In this document: in pieces, positions 1 to 7,730 of the stretch
Numbering within the stretch: the stretch's first letter is position 1
Layout: the number at the start of each line of letters is the position of its first letter
DNA from: JBAZHE01 sp964547855
GTDB taxonomy: Bacteria > Patescibacteriota > Patescibacteriia > Patescibacteriales > WJLG01
Direction: 5' to 3'
DNA: 18,871 bases
Assembly (NCBI GenBank): GCA_964547855.1
Contig: CAZJPG010000021.1
Location: forward strand, 1-18,871
Translations under genes and position numbers: made by a program
Notes under the pieces: generated by a model
The model's database searches: none
Told to the model about the DNA's origin: nothing
The model's input: only the letters and a program-made list of their open reading frames with translations

Positions 1-2441
1 CTGGCAATTCAGTCACCGATCCTAAGTTGGGTGAGATGGGTGCCACTTTGGCTTCCATCAAGTTGTCTAATGGCAACACTGAGGATATCACTGTTTATTC
101 CATCACCTTAAAGAGGTCTGCTGGCACTTCTGCCGATGATGATTTTGAGAACATGGGTCTCTATCTCTCTGGCACAAAGGTCGCTTCCTCCAATGGTTTG
201 AAGGATAAATTCGTTACCTTCACCTTCGATACTCCATACGTCTTGGAGAAGAACAAGGATAAGAAATTTGACGTCAAGGCTGACATCGTTGATGGTGCCA
301 CCAAGACCGTCACTATTTCTTTGGACAGCACTTCCGACGTCGTCGCCATGGGTAATAACTATGGTACCTACGCCAAGGTCGCTGGTTCTTATTCCGGCAC
401 TTCTTTGACCATTAACTCTGGAGAGATCGCTTTGGCTAAGGAGAATGCCGCTAACGACAAGGTTCGCAAGGATACTGCCAATGTCGAATTGGGTACCATT
501 AAGGTCACTCCAACAACCGGCACTGACGTTACCCTTTCTACTTTCGGAGTTACTATCGCTGTTACCGGTACTTCTACTACTGGTAACCTTGAGAATGTCG
601 AGGTTATGGATAAAGCCACTGGCAATGTCTATGACTTGACTCTTAGTGGTGGTAAATATAGCAACACCTCTCTTGATTTAAACCTCAAGTCTGGTGTTAC
701 TAAGGAATTAGTTGTACGCGCCGATGTTGATAGCCGCGTTTTGACTGGTGTTACTTATGCTGTTTCTGTTTCTGCTAGTGATTTGACTTTCAAGGATGCT
801 GCTGACGATTCCATCAGTATTACTGATGTTACTCCAAGCACTTTGTCTTTGACTGCTGTCACTGTTCAGTCTCCAGCCATCACTGTTTCTACCAACGCTT
901 TGTCTTCTTCTTATAATGCCGTTATTGGTACTTCCAATGTCCAGGTCTTGTCCTTGAATTTCAAGGCCAACTCCACTGACGCTTTGAAGGTTACCGACGT
1001 CGTTATCGCTGATGAGGATGCCAATGGTGGCACAGCTGTTTCCAGTGCTATGATCTCCCAGTATCGCCTCTATAAGGACGGCGAGACCACTCCGATCAAG
1101 ACTGTTTCTGGTTCCAAGGTCGATTCGACCGAGGCCGTTACTTTTGACGGTTTGACCATCAACGTTCCTAAGGGCGAGGAGGTTAAGTACTACGTGACCA
1201 TCGATTTGGTCAATGACAACTCTTTGGATGGCGAGTCCACTAAGTGGGGTATCGTTGATATTTCCGCTGAGGATGTCACCGAGGGCGAATCTCTTGCCAC
1301 TTCTTCTGCTTTCGAAGTTGGAGCTGACTCCAATAGAACTGTAGAGATCGTTGGCTCTGGTTCTCTCATGGTTGAGATGGATAATTCCAACACCGACACC
1401 ATGAAGGATCGTTATGAGGTCGCTGGAAATTCTACCAGCTTGTTAGCTGCCATTAAGTTGCGCGGTTCTAACGAGAACATCAACATCGAGGACTTGAGAA
1501 TTCAGGTTTTGGATGGCTCTTCCGCTTCTTCTACCAACGCCAACAAGATCTTCTCTAAGTTGCAGATCGTTGATTCCGACAAGACCACCGTCTTGAAGGA
1601 AATCTCCAATGTTACTGCTGAGACCTTGGTTGAGGACCTCAACCTCGTTATCCCACAGTCTGCTAAGACCATTTACCTCAAGGGCGTTTTGAACCCAATC
1701 GGTAATAATTTGGTCGGTGTGAAAGATGAGACCGTTCAGTTCAGGATATCTGACCTCGTCGCCAAGGGCGTCGATTCTAATGATACCTTGACCGCTGTTC
1801 GCGCTTCTTCTTCCGCTGCTACCTGTTCTTCTGGTTACGTTTGCTACGCTACTGATGGTTCTACTGCTTATGGCACCGATTCTTCCAAGAATACCGGCGT
1901 CTTGGCTAGCAGAATTTCTTCAGTTGAATTGGTCTCCAATGGAGGCGGAGCTGTTGTCTCTAACGCCTTGTCCGCTGGTAGCAACAATATTGCCATCATC
2001 AAGGTTACCACTGACAACACCGCTAACACCTTGGCCAATGGCGATGAGCTTAAGACTGTTTTGAACACTGTTAGGGTCAATTTGAACTACTCCGGTATCA
2101 GCGTCGGCGCTACCGCTTTCTCCATCGAGAAGGTTGGTGGAACTGATTCTGCTGTTTCCGTTGCTACTTCTTCCGGCCCAGTTGCCGTGTTCGATATCTC
2201 TGGTTGGACCAACGACAACAAGTTAGCTAAGCAGACCACTGCTTACTACGTTGTCAAGGTTAACGTCACTGGTTTGTCCGCCACTGCTAACGCCGCTTCT
2301 ATCCAGGTCGATTTGAACGACCTCGATGGTACTACTGCTGATACTAGCAACTTCACTTGGTTGGATTCCTCTGACGCTTCCGCTAAGTATCCGTTGTACT
2401 TGTCTACCAACAAGCTCACCGGAACTAAGGTCACTAACTAG
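1..2441 (+). CDS. Giant S-layer-like beta-repeat surface protein, 3' portion (5' truncated by window)
   Basis: The frame is open to the left edge (codons from base 3 read GNSVTDPKLGEMG), so the TTG at 27 is internal and the true start lies upstream. About 813 residues are visible, rich in Thr, Ser, Val, Ala, Asp and Gly, with alternating hydrophobic strands. Counting from base 27, roughly five related beta-sandwich units can be seen at about 1-105, 127-250, 281-410, 440-560 and 640-800. They share a pattern of strand, 'LYxxG', a 'TFD' strand and then a 'VxADI/VxVDL'-like strand. The only two cysteines visible (TCSSGYVC) sit in one loop and could form a disulfide. There is no C-terminal membrane anchor or LPXTG signal. 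Codon choice is strikingly restricted (TTG Leu, AAG Lys, GTT/GTC Val, GCT/GCC Ala), unlike the neighbouring genes, and a very strong terminator follows. Both fit a highly expressed structural surface-layer protein. The S-layer role is inferred from composition; an adhesin is the alternative. Confidence 0.7.
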   Translation, partial: GNSVTDPKLGEMGATLASIKLSNGNTEDITVYSITLKRSAGTSADDDFENMGLYLSGTKVASSNGLKDKFVTFTFDTPYVLEKNKDKKFDVKADIVDGATKTVTISLDSTSDVVAMGNNYGTYAKVAGSYSGTSLTINSGEIALAKENAANDKVRKDTANVELGTIKVTPTTGTDVTLSTFGVTIAVTGTSTTGNLENVEVMDKATGNVYDLTLSGGKYSNTSLDLNLKSGVTKELVVRADVDSRVLTGVTYAVSVSASDLTFKDAADDSISITDVTPSTLSLTAVTVQSPAITVSTNALSSSYNAVIGTSNVQVLSLNFKANSTDALKVTDVVIADEDANGGTAVSSAMISQYRLYKDGETTPIKTVSGSKVDSTEAVTFDGLTINVPKGEEVKYYVTIDLVNDNSLDGESTKWGIVDISAEDVTEGESLATSSAFEVGADSNRTVEIVGSGSLMVEMDNSNTDTMKDRYEVAGNSTSLLAAIKLRGSNENINIEDLRIQVLDGSSASSTNANKIFSKLQIVDSDKTTVLKEISNVTAETLVEDLNLVIPQSAKTIYLKGVLNPIGNNLVGVKDETVQFRISDLVAKGVDSNDTLTAVRASSSAATCSSGYVCYATDGSTAYGTDSSKNTGVLASRISSVELVSNGGGAVVSNALSAGSNNIAIIKVTTDNTANTLANGDELKTVLNTVRVNLNYSGISVGATAFSIEKVGGTDSAVSVATSSGPVAVFDISGWTNDNKLAKQTTAYYVVKVNVTGLSATANAASIQVDLNDLDGTTADTSNFTWLDSSDASAKYPLYLSTNKLTGTKVTN

Positions 2442-2496
2442 TCTAACTAGTTAAGATCTTGAGAAGTATGTCGAGTGAGCGACTTTAAAACTCATA

Positions 2497-2537
2497 AAGA
2501 CCGCGCCCTTAACCGGGCGCGGTCTTTTATTTTTAAA
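2497..2537 (+). terminator. Strong rho-independent terminator of the surface-protein gene
   Basis: A perfect 12-bp stem (AAGACCGCGCCC 2497-2508 with GGGCGCGGTCTT 2515-2526) with a six-base loop is followed directly by TTATTTTT. This is the strongest terminator in the window and ends the surface-protein transcript. Confidence 0.95.
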
Positions 2538-2588
2538 GTCAAAAATAAGATTATATTATTTTTATTTAGTTTTTTGCCATACTCCTTT

Positions 2589-2610
2589 GCCACTTTTTTA
2601 AAAAAGTGGC
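2589..2610. repeat. Perfect 22-bp palindrome, left copy
   Basis: The arm GCCACTTTTTT is followed without a spacer by its exact reverse complement. Flanking bases (AGTTTTTTGC on the left, GCAAAAACT on the right) extend the symmetry imperfectly. The ACTTTTTT/AAAAAAGT core is shared with the palindrome at 2948-2969, 359 bp away. Confidence 0.85.
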
Positions 2611-2627
2611 GCAAAAACTGCTCACTG

Positions 2628-2754
2628 GAAAAATCTCCTATCACTCACTGAAAAACCTAGCAAATTTTCTATACTCGCCCCGACCAAAAGCGTCGGGGCT
2701 CAAACAACGAAAATTTGCACGGTTTTCACGCTCGTTCTTTAACGGAGATTTTTC
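2628..2754. repeat. Long nested inverted repeat (non-coding)
   Basis: Several arms nest around one centre. GAAAAATCTCC (2628-2638) pairs with 2744-2754. TGAAAAACC (2649-2657) pairs with GGTTTTCA (2721-2728) with a bulge. GCAAATTTTC (2660-2669) pairs with 2709-2718. GCCCCGAC (2677-2684) pairs with GTCGGGGC (2692-2699) around a 7-base loop. The result is a 127-nt foldable element with a GC-rich tip and AT-rich lower stems, typical of an interspersed palindromic repeat or structured RNA rather than a gene. The reading frame running through it is an accident of the repeat. Confidence 0.8.
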
Positions 2755-2838
2755 TAAGCTCGCTATAATGAAGAAGAATTTTATTTTATTGTTGCGAGCA
2801 TCGAAAAATTCGGATAAGGCCGAAGTCGTAAAAGCCGT

Positions 2839-2897
2839 GTAAAATCCCGTTGTCTGAAGGCCGTCGGTAATCCGACGGACAAGTATAGGGATTTTAC
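2839..2897. repeat. Second nested hairpin in the same intergenic region
   Basis: GTAAAATCCC (2839-2848) pairs perfectly with GGGATTTTAC (2888-2897). Inside it, CCGTCGG (2861-2867) pairs with CCGACGG (2872-2878) around TAAT. The two-tier design with a GC tip resembles the neighbouring 2628-2754 element, which suggests one composite repeat. Confidence 0.75.
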
Positions 2898-2947
2898 TAG
2901 GCTTTATAGATGGAGGGCCCGAATTTTTTGCCGCGAGCGATTTTTTG

Positions 2948-2969
2948 GTACTTTTTTTAAAAAAAGTAC
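2948..2969. repeat. Perfect 22-bp palindrome, right copy
   Basis: The arm GTACTTTTTTT is followed directly by AAAAAAAGTAC. It shares the ACTTTTTT/AAAAAAGT core with the palindrome at 2589-2610. Both copies are preceded by a TTTTTTGCC stretch (about 2573 and 2925), so the two may mark the ends of a composite intergenic element. Confidence 0.85.
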
Positions 2970-3054
2970 AAGAACCATTTTTGTTAGTTAGTTTTGGTTA
3001 GAAAACAAAAAATTAAGTCCAAGTAAATTATAATTACACTAAAAACAGCGAAAA

Positions 3055-3082
3055 TTGACTTGCTGTGAGTATTTGTTAAAAT
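3055..3082 (+). promoter_or_regulatory. Sigma70-type promoter upstream of the O-antigen ligase-like gene
   Basis: A -35 box TTGACT (3055-3060), a 16-bp spacer and -10 TAAAAT (3077-3082) preceded by an extended -10 TGT. Transcription would begin near 3089 and give a leader of about 98 nt. That leader contains a hairpin, CCAATTTT (3091-3098) with AAAATTGG (3105-3112). Confidence 0.65.
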
Positions 3083-3186
3083 AAGGTTAGCCAATTTTAG
3101 AATAAAAATTGGACTATTTTTTGATATTTTTAATAGCCGATTCCCGATTGCCAAACTATAATTGTCAATCGTTAACCGCTAAAACT

Positions 3187-5463
3187 ATGTCCCAGAAAAT
3201 CTATCTATGGATACTTAAGATCGGTGCACTGGCTTCGTTCGCTTGCGTTTTATTAGTGTTACCAAACTTGCTTTTCCCGTTCATAACCTCTAAGCAGATC
3301 CCATTCAATATTTTAATGGAGGTCTTGTTTGTTATCTGGTTGGCATTCATCATCAAATTCCCGCAATGGAATCCGTTCGGCAAGTTCGCCGGACAAAGAA
3401 CGAAGAATTTAGTCACTTGGGGTTTGTTCGCTTTTTTTGCCGCTTTATTGGCTTCTTGTTTTATCTCTGTCGACTTCAACCTGAGCATGTGGGGTGACGT
3501 AGAGAGAATGTTGGGAGCTTTTCATATTTTACATTTTGCGATTTTGTATTTGGTCACTATAACCGTATTCCGTGACCGCAAGGATTGGAAATTGCTTTTT
3601 GCTGTAGCTTTGGCCGGTGCCTTGATCGTGGCTTTGAAAGGAACTAATGATTCCAAGAGTACGATCGGTAACAATGCCTATACTGCGGCTTATATGATAT
3701 TCGGTATCTGGTTTGTTTTTACGCTTTTCTTGTTCGATCACCTGGCCAAGAGGAAGGATAATCTCGTTAAATGGTTGTATTTTTTGATTTTGCCTCTGCT
3801 TCTTTTTGTGCTTAAGAAGACCGACACCTCCGGAGCTTTCGTCGGCGTCGGCGTCGGCATGATGACTTTTGTCTTTTTGTATGGTGTTACCAATAAGATA
3901 AAGAAATTGCGCATCGCTTCCTGGATCGTTCTTGTACTCGGCATTGGTTTTATTGTGATGTATTACACTAATATCAACAATCCGTCGTTCCCGAAGATAT
4001 CAATTTTGGATAACATTTCCTTGCAGAAGAATACCTTTCAGACGCGTTTGATCTCTTGGCGCGGAGCTTGGGAGGATTTCAAGAATCATCCGTTGATGGG
4101 CGTTGGCCATGGTAATTATGCCATTATTTTCGACAAATATTTCGATCCTAAGTTTTACGACTATTCCCGCGGCGAAACCTACTTCGATCGCGCTCATAAC
4201 AATCTTATCGACATCGCTTCGACCACTGGCTTGATCGGTATTATAACTTATTTGTCGATCTTTGGTTTTGTTGGTTTCTATTTGATCAAGGCCTTTCGTC
4301 GTGGACGTATCGGAGGCGCGGAATTCGCCCTATGGTCTTCACTTTACGTAGCTTACTTCGTTCAAAATCTCGTCGTGTTCGATTCTTTCGTGACCTATCT
4401 GTGCTTAATGTGCATTTTGGGCTACACCCACTGGATAACCAATAGCAACGAGAATGACGGCAACTCCCAGGCCTTGTTGTCCATTGGCGGTGAAAAAGAG
4501 CTGGTCAACAAAGAGATATATACCTATGTGGCGGCTGGAGCTTTGATGTTGTTCGTCATGTTCAACTACAACATTTCCGTCTTTAACATGCTTAGCGGCG
4601 TGATCAAGGGGCAGCAGGCCATTGGTGGTGGGCAATTCATGACCGGTTATCAGATATACAAAAAGGCTTTATCTAAGAATACTGTTTTGGATCGCGATGG
4701 ACGCTCCATGTTCCTTAAGTCTTATGCTGGGCGCATTTCCGATATCAGCAAGCTAAAAGCCGAGCAAATACAAGAAGTGACTGATTTCGCCATATCTTTG
4801 GCTGAGGAGAATATTAAATACAATCCTCATGACAGCATGATGCAAATGGAGCGAGCCAGGACTTACGACGCTGCCGCCAAGCTTATCAAAGACAAGGATA
4901 AGTCAAAGGAATATGCCCAGAAGGCCCTAGAATCGATTCAGGACTCGATCGACGCCAGCCCTAATAGAATACCGCTATATTTCGTAAAGTCTCAGTTTTT
5001 GGTCGGTTTAGGGCGTGTGGACGAGGCTATATCAGCCTTGGAATATGCCGAGCCAATGAATCCTAATTTTTACGAAACTTCCTGTCAGTTGGGTCAGATA
5101 TATATTATCAAGAGCGGACTTGAGGGCGAGACGGACAAAGCTGGTCTGCAAGAGAAGGGGTATGTGCAGCTCGATAAATGTCTTTCCAATGGCGGAGGGG
5201 ATATGTTGGCCGTCGAGAGCGTCATAGTTCAAGCTATTAATCATTATTCAGAGAAGGAAGATTTGGACAAGGTCGTTCAGCTTTACGAACAGTTGGTCAA
5301 TTTCCGTCAGAAAGATCCGACAGTTTGGAAGAATTTGGCTTTACTCTATGCCAACGTCGGTAACATCGATCGTGCCGAGAAGGCCGCTAACGTCGCTGCT
5401 CAACTCGATCCGTCCTTGCGCGAGGATGTCGACCAATTCATCAAGCAACTTAAGAATCGGTAG
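3187..5463 (+). CDS. O-antigen ligase/polymerase (Wzy_C)-family membrane protein with C-terminal TPRs
   Basis: Predicted polytopic membrane enzyme that polymerises or transfers surface glycan units from a lipid carrier at the outer face of the membrane (family role; the substrate cannot be read here). From the ATG at 3187 (758 aa), about a dozen hydrophobic segments fill residues 8-475. The large loop carries GVGHGNY near residue 304, followed by RAHNNLIDIASTTGLIG near 335-350, the characteristic O-antigen ligase signature with its histidine. Residues from about 535 to the end form TPR-like helical pairs, with repeated Asn/Asp-Pro at repeat ends (NPHD, SPNRIPLY, NPNFYE, DPTVWKNLA, DPSL). A TTG at 3109 would add 26 residues, but it falls inside the leader hairpin and the extension is not hydrophobic in a useful way, so ATG 3187 is preferred. 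There is no clear Shine-Dalgarno. It has its own promoter and a terminator-like hairpin, so it is probably monocistronic. Confidence 0.85.
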   Translation: MSQKIYLWILKIGALASFACVLLVLPNLLFPFITSKQIPFNILMEVLFVIWLAFIIKFPQWNPFGKFAGQRTKNLVTWGLFAFFAALLASCFISVDFNLSMWGDVERMLGAFHILHFAILYLVTITVFRDRKDWKLLFAVALAGALIVALKGTNDSKSTIGNNAYTAAYMIFGIWFVFTLFLFDHLAKRKDNLVKWLYFLILPLLLFVLKKTDTSGAFVGVGVGMMTFVFLYGVTNKIKKLRIASWIVLVLGIGFIVMYYTNINNPSFPKISILDNISLQKNTFQTRLISWRGAWEDFKNHPLMGVGHGNYAIIFDKYFDPKFYDYSRGETYFDRAHNNLIDIASTTGLIGIITYLSIFGFVGFYLIKAFRRGRIGGAEFALWSSLYVAYFVQNLVVFDSFVTYLCLMCILGYTHWITNSNENDGNSQALLSIGGEKELVNKEIYTYVAAGALMLFVMFNYNISVFNMLSGVIKGQQAIGGGQFMTGYQIYKKALSKNTVLDRDGRSMFLKSYAGRISDISKLKAEQIQEVTDFAISLAEENIKYNPHDSMMQMERARTYDAAAKLIKDKDKSKEYAQKALESIQDSIDASPNRIPLYFVKSQFLVGLGRVDEAISALEYAEPMNPNFYETSCQLGQIYIIKSGLEGETDKAGLQEKGYVQLDKCLSNGGGDMLAVESVIVQAINHYSEKEDLDKVVQLYEQLVNFRQKDPTVWKNLALLYANVGNIDRAEKAANVAAQLDPSLREDVDQFIKQLKNR

Positions 5464-5492
5464 TACAAATAGTTCAAAGTATTTATCATTAT

Positions 5493-5535
5493 AAAGCGAA
5501 GGATTAATATCTTTCGCTTTTATGATATTTTTTTA
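5493..5535 (+). terminator. Rho-independent terminator after the O-antigen ligase-like gene
   Basis: AAAGCGAAGGAT (5493-5504) pairs with ATCTTTCGCTTT (5509-5520), 12 bp with one G-T wobble and a TAAT loop. A T-rich tract (5528-5534) follows after a short gap, so efficiency may be moderate. Confidence 0.7.
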
Positions 5536-5559
5536 TCACTTCCTGCATCGTTTGGAATA

Positions 5560-5568
5560 TGGTATAAT
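5560..5568 (+). promoter_or_regulatory. Extended -10 promoter of the zinc-ribbon/TSP3 gene
   Basis: Consensus TATAAT (5563-5568) preceded by TGG gives an extended -10 element. No good -35 is visible at the usual distance. Transcription would start near 5575, about 27 nt before the ATG at 5602. Confidence 0.65.
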
Positions 5569-5601
5569 AAAATACTTTACACAATATACTTCAAACCAAG
5601 T

Positions 5602-6561
5602 ATGATTTGCCTAAATTGCAAAAAGCAAATACCGGACGATTCCACCAAATGTCCGGAATGCGGGACCGAAGTCTTTCATAAAGAGCAGGTCAAAAAGGAG
5701 ATCTCTTTTCGTCGTTATCAGCGCTGGTTCTTCTACGTGATATTGATATTGGTCTTCTGCGGAATGATCGCCGCCATCATCAAGGTCTATATGGATAATT
5801 CGAATCTATTGATTCAGATGGCTACGACACAAAGGAGTTTAGAGACTAAGTCTTCGGAGCTTGATATGGTTCAGGGTGATTTGGATCAAAAGACCGCTGA
5901 TTTGGAAAAACTTAAGATGAATTTAGGTTCGGAAAAAGAAAAACTGTCTGGAGATTTGACGGTAGCAGAGACTGAATTGGCAAAGAAAATCGACGAGCTC
6001 TCTAAAGCTGTAGACGAGAAATTGAAGGCCATAGTTAGATATGAAAGAGTGAATTCCACTTTTTTGAATATTGCCGACGTGGCAGCTGGTATTAGTGAAA
6101 ATGATATAAAGAAGATCCCTGTGGCAGATATTTGGCCAGTAGGTGATGATTCTGATGGCGATGGCATACCAGACGAGGCCGAAAAGGCTTTAGGCACTAG
6201 CGCTACTTCGACCGATACCGATGGTGATGGATATAGCGACCGGGCCGAGTTATCTGGAAACTTCAATCCTCTTGGTGAGGGCGATTTGCCGATAGACCAG
6301 TCTTTCGCCGACAAGCAGAAGGGCAAAGTCTTCAAGCAGGCTTGGGGTGGAGGATATCTTTGGTATGTTAGCCAGGAAGGTAAAAGATATTTCCTTTCTC
6401 CGATACGGCAGAACGAGCCTATGATCGATGAATCGACAGCGACTTCTACCGTCGGCGACATGACAGCCCCTGCTTTGCCAGGTGAAAAAATGACTACAAG
6501 TTCTCAAGATATTTCAACGACCAACGAAAATTTGACCTCTACCGACGTCCCCATGCCATAA
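5602..6561 (+). CDS. Zinc ribbon-TM-coiled coil-thrombospondin type 3 repeat protein
   Basis: The 319-residue protein has a clear modular order. A zinc ribbon with C3, C6, C17 and C20 (CLNC...CPEC) is followed by one hydrophobic segment at about 39-62, then a Glu/Lys/Leu heptad-rich coiled coil at about 68-145. Residues near 178-220 hold tandem calcium-binding repeats (DSDGDGIPDEAE and DTDGDGYSDRAE). Next comes a GKVFKQ...LWYVSQEGKRYFLS segment near 245-270, and finally a Ser/Thr-rich tail. The likely topology is a cytoplasmic ribbon, a membrane anchor and an external coiled coil with a calcium-binding head. The WYV...KRY segment recurs in CPR surface proteins as I remember them (established pattern, not verified here). 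Function is unknown; linking an intracellular metal-dependent module to an outer calcium-stabilised one is inference. No Shine-Dalgarno precedes the ATG. The terminator overlaps the stop codon. Confidence 0.8.
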   Translation: MICLNCKKQIPDDSTKCPECGTEVFHKEQVKKEISFRRYQRWFFYVILILVFCGMIAAIIKVYMDNSNLLIQMATTQRSLETKSSELDMVQGDLDQKTADLEKLKMNLGSEKEKLSGDLTVAETELAKKIDELSKAVDEKLKAIVRYERVNSTFLNIADVAAGISENDIKKIPVADIWPVGDDSDGDGIPDEAEKALGTSATSTDTDGDGYSDRAELSGNFNPLGEGDLPIDQSFADKQKGKVFKQAWGGGYLWYVSQEGKRYFLSPIRQNEPMIDESTATSTVGDMTAPALPGEKMTTSSQDISTTNENLTSTDVPMP

Positions 6562-6583
6562 TGGGCCGTCGGTTTTATTTTTT
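6541..6583 (+). terminator. Terminator overlapping the stop codon of the zinc-ribbon gene
   Basis: ACCGAC...CCCAT (6541-6554) pairs with ATGGG...GTCGGT (6560-6573) with a small internal mismatch, followed by TTTATTTTTT. The stop codon TAA (6559-6561) lies at the loop/stem junction, so the last codons form the left arm. Confidence 0.8.
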
Positions 6584-6638
6584 AAAGACATATAGAGGGG
6601 TGTTTTTGTGATGTCTTAGAAGGCGGTATTTTAGAGAT

Positions 6639-6644
6639 TATAAT
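6639..6644 (+). promoter_or_regulatory. Putative -10 box with near-leaderless start
   Basis: A consensus TATAAT ends 11 nt before the ATG at 6656, so an mRNA starting near 6651 would be almost leaderless. The -35 (TTAGAA at 6616-6621) is weak. The absence of any Shine-Dalgarno site before this gene fits. Confidence 0.4.
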
Positions 6645-6655
6645 TTAAAAAACAT

Positions 6656-7708
6656 ATGAAAAAAATATTTAAAGTCGTTTTGATCTCTGGCGTTATAGTT
6701 TTACTGCCGCTGGTGGTTTTAAGCGTTTTTATCTATGCCGTGGGTTTTTCCAGTTGGTGGTTGAAATTCCCGGAACCACAAAGGTCTCAGATCGCTTTGG
6801 CGAAAATGGAGGGTCTTGGGTCTGGCATTGGTTGTCGTGATAATTGCCTGGGAGAAAAGATAGTTTATAGGAAGATGATAATGGACGAGATGGAGAAGAA
6901 CGGCTACGAAAAAGGTGTCGGCAAGTTAATGCTCGAACAGATCGCTTGGGACAGTAAGAGTTCTGATTATCGTCGTGAGCTTGTCAGTTTGATACGTTCT
7001 TGCGAGGACTCAAAAAAAGAAAAGAATCAGGCATATCAGATAACTATGCCCAAAGCTCTTTTGGATTATCTTAATAGGCCTGATGGCAGCATTGAGGTCA
7101 AGTCGCAAATATTGTCATCTTTCCCGGATGATGCGGCGGCTAGTGATACCTTTATTTCTAATCTTTTGTCAGTGGCCCAGGATAAGTCTAAGAGTTATGA
7201 GGAGCGCAAGCGGGCGATGACAAGTTTAAAGAATATAATGGCTGATTTTGACGGCACAAAAGAAAATCCAATTCCAAAACATAAAAATATAGATTATGCT
7301 GCTGTTTGCGATATTCTTTTAACTATGTCCGAGGGTGAAAGTGGAAAAACAAGCGAAGCGTTGGATTTTAAGAGGCATATTTTAAACTCCATGAATGGTT
7401 GCCTTATTTATAAAGAGTTCTATAAAGAAGATTTTTTTGATCGTCTAAAAGTAATTTTTTATGAGGATGGCGTGCATCCAGGGATACAGAATGAGCTGAT
7501 GACAGAGCTTTGGTATTATAAACAGGTCAACTTAGAGAAATATATTAACTTAATGAAAGATATTAGTTCTAGTGAGACATTGAATAAGATAATAAGAAGT
7601 GACGCTAGTTATGAATTAAAAAAAATGAATATTGATCATGAGGTTGTTGATTTACCGGATGATGAGTATGAAAAATTAAAAGGAACTTTAGATTTTTATT
7701 CTAATTAA
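6656..7708 (+). CDS. Hypothetical membrane-anchored alpha-helical protein
   Basis: I do not recognise this 350-residue protein. It begins MKKIFK followed by a long hydrophobic stretch (residues about 7-30), which could be a signal anchor or an uncleaved signal peptide. The rest is charged and predicted helical. A segment near 150-195 (DDAAASDTFISNLLSVAQ, then EERKRAMTSLKNIM) has the look of HEAT-like paired helices. C60 and C64 (GCRDNC) lie close together after the membrane segment, with further Cys at about 120, 220 and 250, so disulfides are possible outside the cell. It stands between a terminator and the large secreted protein at 7731 (22 nt gap), so the two are probably cotranscribed and may act together at the cell surface. 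The sequence is more AT-rich at its 3' end than its neighbours. Confidence 0.7.
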   Translation: MKKIFKVVLISGVIVLLPLVVLSVFIYAVGFSSWWLKFPEPQRSQIALAKMEGLGSGIGCRDNCLGEKIVYRKMIMDEMEKNGYEKGVGKLMLEQIAWDSKSSDYRRELVSLIRSCEDSKKEKNQAYQITMPKALLDYLNRPDGSIEVKSQILSSFPDDAAASDTFISNLLSVAQDKSKSYEERKRAMTSLKNIMADFDGTKENPIPKHKNIDYAAVCDILLTMSEGESGKTSEALDFKRHILNSMNGCLIYKEFYKEDFFDRLKVIFYEDGVHPGIQNELMTELWYYKQVNLEKYINLMKDISSSETLNKIIRSDASYELKKMNIDHEVVDLPDDEYEKLKGTLDFYSN

Positions 7709-7730
7709 ATTTTAAAAATAGAAGAATATT

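Larger units (their letters stand above)
2527..3108. other. Intergenic region without a credible gene
   Basis: After the terminator this stretch holds AT-rich sequence, two 22-bp palindromes, two nested hairpins and, at its right end, the promoter of the O-antigen ligase-like gene. The only sizeable frame (2606-2842, GTG start inside a palindrome) is lysine- and arginine-rich, shows no domain and is explained by the repeat. No tRNA or known ncRNA was recognised. Confidence 0.7.

Noticed and set aside
2606..2842. A 78-residue frame in the intergenic region
   Set aside because: It starts with GTG inside a perfect palindrome, has no ribosome site, reads through two hairpins and shows no domain; the inverted repeats explain it.
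3109..3186. N-terminal extension of the O-antigen ligase-like protein from TTG at 3109
   Set aside because: The codon lies in the leader hairpin close to the probable transcript start; the ATG at 3187 directly precedes the first membrane segment.
5886..6461. Long minus-strand frame opposite the zinc-ribbon/TSP3 gene
   Set aside because: It is the complement of a well-supported coding region, with Ser/Pro-rich shadow composition and no recognisable domain.
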